A stretch of 64,000 nucleotides of DNA from Chamaea fasciata (taxonomy: Eukaryota > Chordata > Aves > Passeriformes > Sylviidae): contig JARCOQ010000009.1 of assembly GCA_029207755.1 (NCBI GenBank), forward strand, positions 32,510,914 to 32,574,913, read 5' to 3'. A program made the position numbers and the translations under genes. The notes beneath the pieces are model-generated. The model was not told where the DNA came from and made no database searches. It worked only from the letters and a program-made list of their open reading frames with translations. Positions 56,620 through 64,000 of the stretch are shown piece after piece. Every line of letters starts with the position of its first letter. Position 1 is the stretch's first letter.

Positions 56620-57325
56620 CCGTCCCCTCTCCCTGTCCCGCAGCTCTCCCCGCCCTTTATCCCGTTCCCTGTCCCGCAGCTCTCCCCGCCCTTTATCCCC
56701 TACCTGTCCCGTACCTCTCCCTGTCCTTTATCCCGTTCCCTTTATCCCGTTCCCTGTCCCGCAGCGGCTCTCCCTGTCCTTTATCCCGTTCCCTGTCCCG
56801 CAGCGGCTCTCCCCACCCTTTATCCCGTTCCCTGTCCCGCAGCAGCTCTCCCCGCCCTTCATCCCGTTCCCTGTCCCGCAGCAGCTCTCCCTGTCCTTTA
56901 TCCCGTTCCCTGTCCCGCAGCAGCTCTCCCCGCCCTTTATCCCGTTCCCTGTCCCGCAGCAGCTCTCCCCGCCCTTTATCCCGTTCCCTGTCCCGCAGCG
57001 GCTCTCCCTGTCCTTTATCCCGTTCCCTGTCCCGCAGCGGCTCTCCCCGCCCTTTATCCCGTTCCCTGTCCCGCAGCGGCTCTCCCTGTCCTTTATCCCG
57101 TTCCCTGTCCCGCAGCGGCTCTCCCCGCCCTTTATCCCGTTCCCTGTCCCGCAGCAGCTCTCCCCGCCCTTTATCCCGTTCCCTGTCCCGCAGCGGCTCT
57201 CCCTGTCCTTTATCCCGTTCCCTGTCCCGCAGCAGCTCTCCCCGCCCTTTATCCCGTTCCCTGTCCCGCAGCAGCTCTCCCCGCCCTTTATCCCGTTCCC
57301 TGTCCCGTACCTGTCCCGTTCCCCA
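56620..57325. repeat. 39-bp minisatellite, about 14 full units plus shorter variants
   Basis: Full units recur every 39 bases from about 56758 to 57290, each with ccctgtcccgcagc, then RGCTCTCCC and ctttatcccgtt; shorter or variant units lie at 56640-56757. Two unit types (cagcggctctccctg and cagcagctctccccg) alternate irregularly. The minus strand has GGG-ACA-GGG-AAC-GGG-ATAAA-GGG, a G-quadruplex motif, in units ending cgccc. Because 39 is 13 codons, every frame without a stop stays open across the array on both strands. Confidence 0.93.
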
Positions 57326-57445
57326 CGTGCTGCCGAGGCCGCGCTCCCACCCCCGCCGCGCACGCGCCGCCGGCGCGCGGCACCATGGACGCGCCACGTC
57401 GGCGCGGGGTGATGACGTCACCTCCACCCCCGGTTGCCGAGCAAC
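57324..57445. promoter_or_regulatory. E-box, CRE and RFX X-box cluster in a CpG island
   Basis: CACGTG lies at 57324-57329, a perfect palindromic CRE TGACGTCA at 57413-57420 and GTTGCCGAGCAAC, matching the RFX X-box GTNRCC(N)RGYAAC, at 57433-57445. They sit between the CHUK poly(A) signal and the 39-bp array. I infer a promoter or enhancer, most simply the distal ERLIN1 promoter. Confidence 0.65.
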
Positions 57446-57511
57446 GGCGTGATAGTGACAGCGGCGCGGGAGCGACCAGGCCTCAGAGCGTGTGTGGGGC
57501 TCACCACAGAG

Positions 57512-57517
57512 TTTATT
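57512..57517 (-). promoter_or_regulatory. CHUK: Poly(A) signal of CHUK
   Basis: Plus tttatt gives AATAAA on the minus strand, 231 bases beyond the CHUK stop codon. Confidence 0.8.
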
Positions 57518-57747
57518 ATATGTACACGCACTATACATTCATGGGGCACGCGGCAGCGGCGGGCCCTGCTTGCACCCCCTGCCCTGAGGAGGCTGCACGG
57601 GCTGGGGCCAGGCTGTTCCCTGGGGGGACAGCCAGTGGGTGACACGGTGATGGCAGCTGAACGCCCGGCTGTCCCACGGGAAGGCGGCCGAGCCCGCGCT
57701 CAGCACACAAAAGGCACTTGGGTGATGCAGCACCTCAGCTCCTGGGG

Positions 57748-60700
57748 CTACTTCAGCCAGCTCCAGTCGAAACTCTGTCAAAAAAGCAGCAAAAAAAACC
57801 CCAACTGAGCACAGGCTCTGTCTAGTTAACACAACGCAGCACAGCACAGGAGCCGGACTGACTGAGCCCTGTGAGTCCATTCTGGTTTGGGAGAGCATGG
57901 GATTTTCCGAACTGTTGGCCAAAGGATGAGTGCCTCCTCTGTCCTCTGAGAAAAGCCTGAGAGAATTTGGATCGTTTAGGCTGGAGAAGAGAAGCTTCAG
58001 AGTGATCTGTGGCCTTTCACTGCCTGAAGGGGCAACAGGAAAGATGGAAAGAGACTATTTGCATGGGCCTGGAGTGCCAGGACAAGGGGGAATGGCTTCA
58101 CACTGCCAGAAGGTGATTTGGGGAAGAAACATGTATCCATGCACACTGGCACAGGTTGCCCAGAGAAGCTGTGGCTGTCCCTGAATCTCTGAAGTGCCCA
58201 AGTCCAGGCTAGATGGGGCTTGGAGCACCATGCTACCTTTTCCTATTCAAGGAGTTCTTCACGTCCCCAGGGCACCCTTGGGTGTCCCCTGAAAGCCAGG
58301 TCCTGGCAGATGCACCAGAACTTACCATCATGCAGCTCTGCTCCTGCCTCACCTCCTGCAGAATGCTGCTGAAGAGCTCGAGGTAATTCACATTCTCCCG
58401 GATCACGTCAGCAAAACTTTCCCTGCAGGAAGAAAAAAGCCCTAAGGTAAAGTGACGGATTTCAAGTCACACCCCCATCAAAAGGTGCTGCACTGGGGGT
58501 AGGAAATAAAACAAAACAAACCCAAAACCAAACAACCCAAGAAAGTGATTTGTAGTTTGTGCAGTGGGGTAGGTGACACAAAATCCTGCCTGGACAAAGG
58601 GGAATGGCTTCACACTGACAGAACATACTGGAAGTAAAATTGTTAATGAAGCAAAGAGCAAAATCCCCTAAGCTCCAGACTGATGCCTTAAGTTTTAGCT
58701 TTCATGTTTTTCACATTCTGTGCTGCCCAGGGGTGCAGCTCTGAGCATCACATTCAGTGTCACTCAGCTCTCTGCACAGAGCAGGGAGACAAAACAAATC
58801 CTTTTCCTGATGAAGACCAAGGACACCTTTCAGACCCAAAAGCACAAACAATGGTGGGCTGAAGGGAGGAACAAGGAGGATGAGACCTCACAACCTGAGG
58901 CTGTAATTGAACAAATAAACCCCAATATGCAAATGGACCAGAACTTATAAAAGTGTGAGACGTGGTGACTGTTTGTCCATTTTGTGACCATTTTGTGTCC
59001 ACCTTGGGCATAGCCCTGGCCAGGCTCTTGTCCTGCTCATGGTGTATCCTAAAGGCCTTTAAATAAATCTCTACTTTATTCTCTAGCTCTGTCCAGTCTG
59101 TTTCAGGTCAGCCTTCCCAAGGCATCAAGACAACTCAGCATGGACTGAGGGAGAGGGGCCTTAAGAACCAGATCCAGGCCCAAGGAAGACCAACATGACA
59201 TGCCGTAAATGGATGGCACAGTCCTTTAGCAGCACATGTAGCACATGGAACTGGCTCAGAAATAAAGTGCAGAGGTTTCTGAATGAAGAGCTCAACCAAA
59301 TCAGGGAAAACCCTGATTTTTTTAGAGCATTAGTGACACAGGAACTCCTGAAACTTGTCTGGGAAGGATAAAGCCCCTGAGATTCTGAACCAGCCAGGCT
59401 GAGCTCCCTGCATTGGCTCCTGCCCCAGCAGCTCATACCCATCTTCAGGAGCTGCCAGCGAGGACAGAGGGTGAGGAGCTGCATTCCCTGAGGAGCTCTG
59501 CGGGAGCCACGTGGCTGCTGGAGTTGAGGCTGTCCCTTCCAGGCTCGAGCTGACCAGAGAGCGAGAGGAGCTCTGAGTCTGGAAGAAAGAAATCCAGAAG
59601 AATTTAGGCTGAAGTGTAACATAGGCAAGATTTGGGATTACACACGAGCACTGCTGGTAACACAGACGCAGATGTGGGAACCAGGAGATGGCTTCAGGCA
59701 CTGCAATTAATGCAAAAGAAGCAGAGTACTCCTTAAAACACTTTAACCAGGAAAGTATCCATTTACCTTCTGCTTTTACCATCTCAGACTACCCTTCTCT
59801 GTAGGGAAAAAAAAAAAAAAAAAAAACAAACCAAGAAACAACCAGCCATGGAGTGGGAGTTACCCCTTTTTGTTGAGTTTACTTTGATGTCTCGTGCACT
59901 GGAAGAAGTGCAAACAAATAGCCCAACAGCTACTCACACAAGCAATTTTCAGCAAATGCCAGATCTCCCTTTGTCTTTTTCCCTGCATCTGCATCACTGA
60001 GTTGTCAGCTTCCTTGATGTTATTTAGAGCCACTTCAATCTCGGGGAGCAGGTCAATGATCTTCTGCTTGCAGCCCAAGAGCTTGCTAGAATAGAAGCCA
60101 AACACAAAGTCACTTCCCAGCACATTCTGGCAAAACCAAAAGCCCCACCTTGGGATTCAAGCTACTTGAAAAGTTACTGTACAAATCACTGTGGTATCTT
60201 CTCTGCTCTGTAAAATGACTAATTTTTTGCCCTGAAGGTTTGAATTCCAACTTCCAGCTGGCAGAATTTGCCTCATTTCAAAGTGAACTCTTGCATGCTA
60301 ATGATCATGTTTTTAAAAATTAGGTGGAAACTCAAAACAGACACAGAGGAGCAGAATTAATGCTATGAGAAAGGTGGATGGAGCTTTTTGGCCTCTGACC
60401 TCCATGATTTCCCCTATCTTTTCCTACTACAAAGCTCCAAATGCTGCAAGTTGGATTTGTTTGGGTTTTTTGTCTACATGAAGTACCTGAGGTGGCCAAA
60501 GAGCTCCTTGAGGACTCGGTCCTGGCTCTGTACTGTCTGCACAATGATCTTCACCATGTCTGTGCTGTCACTGTAGGCATGATCTGGAATGGTCAGTAAC
60601 CACCACGTTAGTAAATCCTATCAGTATTTTCTGGGTTTCAGTTCAGAACAATTAATCACGGGGTTGAAAGTGTGAAACAGTCTTTAAATCATCTTCTTCC

Positions 60701-63251
60701 ATACCTGGAGGTCGTGTTTTTAATTGCTTGTAGAGGTCTATGGCTCTCTGTTCCCTTTAAAAAGAAGAGTGTGATTCAGGCAGGTGTCAGCAGACTCAAG
60801 AAAAAAAAGCACTGCAGTGAAGGGATGCCTTTCTGAACTCAGACCCTGGACTTTCTCCTACAGCTGATACACAAGCATGGCCTTTGGAACACAGGGATGC
60901 TCTGTGATAGAATTCAACACCATCCCAAAAGCTGTCTCTCTTTTTCTCCAATTACATAATTTCTTCTCAGAAAACCACACCAAGTGGAGCTTATTTTCAG
61001 TTTCAAATCTTCACACGGCTCAGCTGTGTTTTCTTTCCCCTGTATCTTTAATTATCTGATTTCGTTTTTGAAACTGTGGCTGCACAACTGCCTGAGAAAT
61101 TCTTGTTCCTGTTCTGCTTTTTTTGCCTGAATTTTAGTGATCTTCTATAAATGGAAAGAGACAGCTGCATCACAAGCAAGACTGTGCTTCTCTTCTTCCC
61201 ATTAAATAAACATTACTTCTTTCAAGTATTTCAAAAGCAGCCAAACTGAAAACTTCCAGCCTTGAACAAAATCCTCCCTGTTCTAAACCCCAGTCTGTCA
61301 GAAACTGGCAGCAGTTTTCCAGCTCTAACCCTGGTCTGCAGTGGTAGAATTGATTAAAAGTAATGTTTAAGGAGGCATGATCCTAATTAGTTTGAGCTGT
61401 TGCTGCAGGAGTAGCTTCTCCTTTGCACCACTTCCTCCCCTGTGCACCAGTTCTGCTGCACCTACTCGGAATGAAAAGCAACTTAGCAAAGAGGGAGGGG
61501 GAGAACATGCCAGGAGCAGGCACATTTCCTCCCTGAACACTCAGAGTTGTGTTGAAGAGCTCTTATTAACAGATTTAATGGCTGTTCAATCCCTCTCTTT
61601 TACCATTGCCACTTGTGCTCTCAGCAGCAGCCCAGTAACTGCTTCCTATGTCTTCTCATGATCAGAAATACCATTTAGCTCTTTCATATTTTAATACTTA
61701 AAAAAAACCCCATCAACTTTCCAAATATTCAAGTACCCAAGAGATATTTACCCTTGACTTGAAAATACTGAAGGTATTTAACAGGGTTTTACAATGATCA
61801 CATAGTTTTCTCACTCAACAGTAAGAAAGTCACTCCCCTCCAACAGAGAAGGAAATCCCAGTTGAGACCAAGATTTATCTTAGTCTTGGGCTCTTTTAAG
61901 ACGAGGTTTCACAGTTCAGTGACAGGGAAGTGTCCCGCAAGTGATAGAATCTTTCCTTTCTCAAGCAAAATAATCTCAAATCAACTGGACACTACTCTGT
62001 ACCTGCAGTTTGCACTTCAAAATCGGCAAGGGAACCAGCAACAGAGGGCAAAAAAACCCCTCAGACACTGAAATACACAAAATCCAATTCTATGCAATAA
62101 AAATGAGAAGCACAGGACTTACAAGGTCTCCATGACCTCTCCCTGGCGCCTTGCATACGGACTCTTCTGCAGCTCCACAATTTCCGTGTGCAGAGCCATG
62201 ATCTGCTCATCCAGGTAGCCAATATCTTCAGCCTGAGGTGAAATGTGGGCACAGATCAGACTGAAGGAGAGCAATCAAGAAGATAAAGATCCCTAGAACA
62301 TTTGTTTGGATAATGGGCTGACTGCCTGGGGAGTTTAGCAGACAAAAAAGTTCTTTGACACAATGCTGCTACAAAAATAGTTAAGGTCTTCTGTTCTCAG
62401 TGCATGGTATCACCTACAATCAAACCTCTGACCACTAACATTGGCTGAAAATAAATCAGTTTCTTCAAAAATCATCTCTTGATGTCTCTGGATTTCCTCC
62501 TAGACAGACTAAGATATCCCTGTGTATAGAGTGAAACATTTTCCATTCCTGATAAAGGGGCAAGGCAGGTAGAATAACAGAACATAATTCTTATGGTCTG
62601 CCAAGTAGATATTGCGTGAAGTTCCTGGTTGTCTGGAAAAAGACAGAGACAGCCTTGAATTATTCTGCTAGAAGCAGCCACCTTTTCATCCATTCCTTGG
62701 ATAATTAAAAAGAGATTACTCTTATTTAAAGCTAGTTTGCATATTTATCACTTGCAGTGATTTGCATGCCAGTGATTATGTCTGTACTCCTCAGTGAAGT
62801 CCTGCAATTTTGAAATCCCTGCATAGCAAATGACTGGTTTTCAGTTTCAGCAATGGGAATTTCTGTGTGCAGCAAATCCAGCCAGGAAGACTCCTGATCC
62901 ATAGCAACACCATTTCTTTTGGGCAACAAGTAACGTATCTCTGCGTTCCACTTTCCTTTTTAGAGAACTAAGTCTGGTGACACTTTTTCTGTTTTTGTCC
63001 AAATCCATTCAAACAACGTGGTGACAGGAAACTGTGTCCTTTTTAATGCACCTGCAATGATATTCCCATACCCACAGCAGGCAGGATATGAAACACTGAA
63101 GGGACACAGCAGTGGCACATATGACACATTCAATTCCTGTCACAGTCTCCTTCACACAGAGATAATACAGCTTCTTTAACATCCCCTACCTGTGCACACT
63201 GAGAGGCTTTCTCTTCCATTTCCTTCCAGGCTTTGAGCATCTTCTCTGAAG
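57748..63251 (-). CDS. CHUK: IKK-alpha (CHUK), 3' part: last eight coding exons
   Basis: Catalytic subunit of the IkappaB kinase complex; drives non-canonical NF-kappaB activation. Exons on the minus strand: 63251-63190, 62232-62123, 60754-60705, 60583-60487, 60085-59938, 59578-59439, 58422-58326, 57774-57748 (TAG 57748-57750); 242 C-terminal residues of about 745. Visible are the scaffold/dimerisation helices (EKMLKAWKEMEEKA, QRAIDLYKQLK, SKLLGCKQKIIDLLP), then a serine/proline-rich linker (QSSSRSLVSSSLEG) and a terminal NEMO-binding motif SFDWSWLK. Human IKK-alpha has LDWSWL at that site. The kinase and most of the ubiquitin-like domain lie off the right edge. The pairing with ERLIN1 in the same orientation matches human 10q24. 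Confidence 0.95.
57945..58245 (+). repeat. CR1 LINE 3' copy
   Basis: Sense CR1 in the last CHUK intron, with tttaggctggagaagagaag and ttgcccagagaagctgtggc. It is truncated before the usual 3' end. Confidence 0.88.
58590..58635 (+). repeat. Short CR1 fragment
   Basis: Only gacaaaggggaatggcttca and a few following bases match CR1 here. Confidence 0.5.
58700..59130 (+). mobile_element. Solo-LTR-like element in a CHUK intron
   Basis: A TATAAAA box (58946-58952) is followed 110 bases later by AATAAA (59062-59067) and a tail ending ttcccaaggcatcaagaca, the arrangement of an endogenous retroviral LTR. No retroviral coding sequence adjoins it. The left end and target duplication were not found, so the limits and family are uncertain. 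Confidence 0.5.
59804..59828 (+). repeat. Poly(A) run
   Basis: A run of more than 20 A, interrupted only near its right end, in a CHUK intron. It could be the tail of an unrecognised retroposed sequence. Confidence 0.85.
60755..62122 (-). other. CHUK intron, 1.4 kb
   Basis: AT-rich intron with no recognised exon or repeat. Confidence 0.5.
62233..63189 (-). other. CHUK intron, 1.0 kb
   Basis: AT-rich intron; nothing recognised. Confidence 0.5.
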
Positions 63252-64000
63252 CTTAAGAAAAAACAGTTATTAATTTATAAAAAGACATAAGGACACAAAA
63301 ATAAAGCAAGACCTGGACTTTACCTATACTGGTGTAATTTGAACACAAAGAACATGATGCTGACTCTCCCAGCAGGAGTCATGACCCAGAGATCAGAGAG
63401 ACAGCAAAGCTGCAACTCTGTGCTCAACCTTAACTCACATACAAACCCTTTGGAAGGATTTCCCTGCTTGCAATCACTGAGTCTTCAAACTCCACCATTA
63501 AGCTCAACAACTGCCACATTTGATTGAACACAGACTGTCCAAACCCAGTTCACAATGTCTTTCCATTTCCCATCATCATCCTTCAGTCCAGTCTTCATTT
63601 CTGATTCAGGTTGCATTCTTTAGCCATATATATTCAAACTATGTGTAAATCTTGCTATTCTCTCCTGAACACTATTTGTTCCTGGGACACGAAACTGTAG
63701 CTGGTGCTTTTTCAGCCCATCTCTCATCCTGACAAATGGTTTCTCCTGATAACAAGCACAGCAGCTTGTTAGCACTGTCAGCAACTGAAGCAGCTCTGCC
63801 CTCCACGTGGTGTCCAGTCACAACTCCAAATGAATCAGACCCTGAATGAATAAATAGCAAATATTTACAACACCAGTATTATTAATGCTCCTGTTTTCTG
63901 TTCTCAGTGGAGAACAGCTGACCACCTGTTTCACTGTGACTGAAGAAATATTCCCGTTTTTATCCTCCTGCCTACTCTTCTCCTGCAGCTCCCCTAGCTA
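63252..64000 (-). other. CHUK intron reaching the right edge
   Basis: No further CHUK exon could be found; the preceding exon, which should end just before the SEKMLKAW region, must lie beyond the window. Confidence 0.55.

Noticed and set aside
57385..57642. 85-codon plus-strand frame starting in the CpG island by the CRE
   Set aside because: It runs into the CHUK 3' UTR on the opposite strand, with no conserved sequence. It would be worth revisiting only if a plus-strand TSS is found.

Overview
The window is vertebrate nuclear DNA, almost certainly from a bird. Genes are compact and intron-split, CR1 LINE 3' fragments are scattered on both strands, GC-rich gene blocks alternate with AT-rich inserts, and the gene content matches human 10q26.3 followed by 10q24 (probably the equivalent of chicken chromosome 6). 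The exact species cannot be told from the sequence. No complete retroviral coding region, prokaryotic gene, CRISPR array or RNA gene was recognised.

Layout, left to right: the last four coding exons of ECHS1 (+, 97-701); a four-exon gene on the minus strand that I read as PRAP1 (1375-2459); ZNF511 (-, 4250-6935); TUBGCP2 (+, 8370-27567), which shares a CpG-island divergent promoter with ZNF511; ADAM8 (+, 29408-42970); ERLIN1 (-, 46903-56289) with a long 3' UTR; and the 3' third of CHUK (-, 57748-63251), whose 5' part lies beyond the right edge. Exons were joined by hand from GT-AG boundaries with consistent phase. The reconstructed lengths agree with the families: about 162 aa PRAP1, 270 aa ZNF511, 895 aa TUBGCP2, 858 aa ADAM8 and 347 aa ERLIN1. 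All start-to-stop models are multiples of three.

The genes do not form one pathway; this is an ordinary conserved synteny block. ECHS1 is mitochondrial beta-oxidation, PRAP1 a secreted gut-type protein, ZNF511 a zinc-finger protein, TUBGCP2 a microtubule-nucleation factor, ADAM8 a membrane metalloprotease-disintegrin, ERLIN1 an ER lipid-raft scaffold and CHUK the IKK-alpha kinase of NF-kappaB signalling.

The parts most worth a second look are the PRAP1 gene with its triplicated acidic motif; the apparent absence of FUOM and CALY from their mammalian positions; a 14-unit 39-bp G4-capable minisatellite beside the ERLIN1 start; a 24-bp array in ADAM8 that repeats a 5' splice-site-like motif ten times; three related AT-rich LTR-like inserts in consecutive ADAM8 introns; and the ADAM8-ERLIN1 junction, which joins blocks that are far apart in human.
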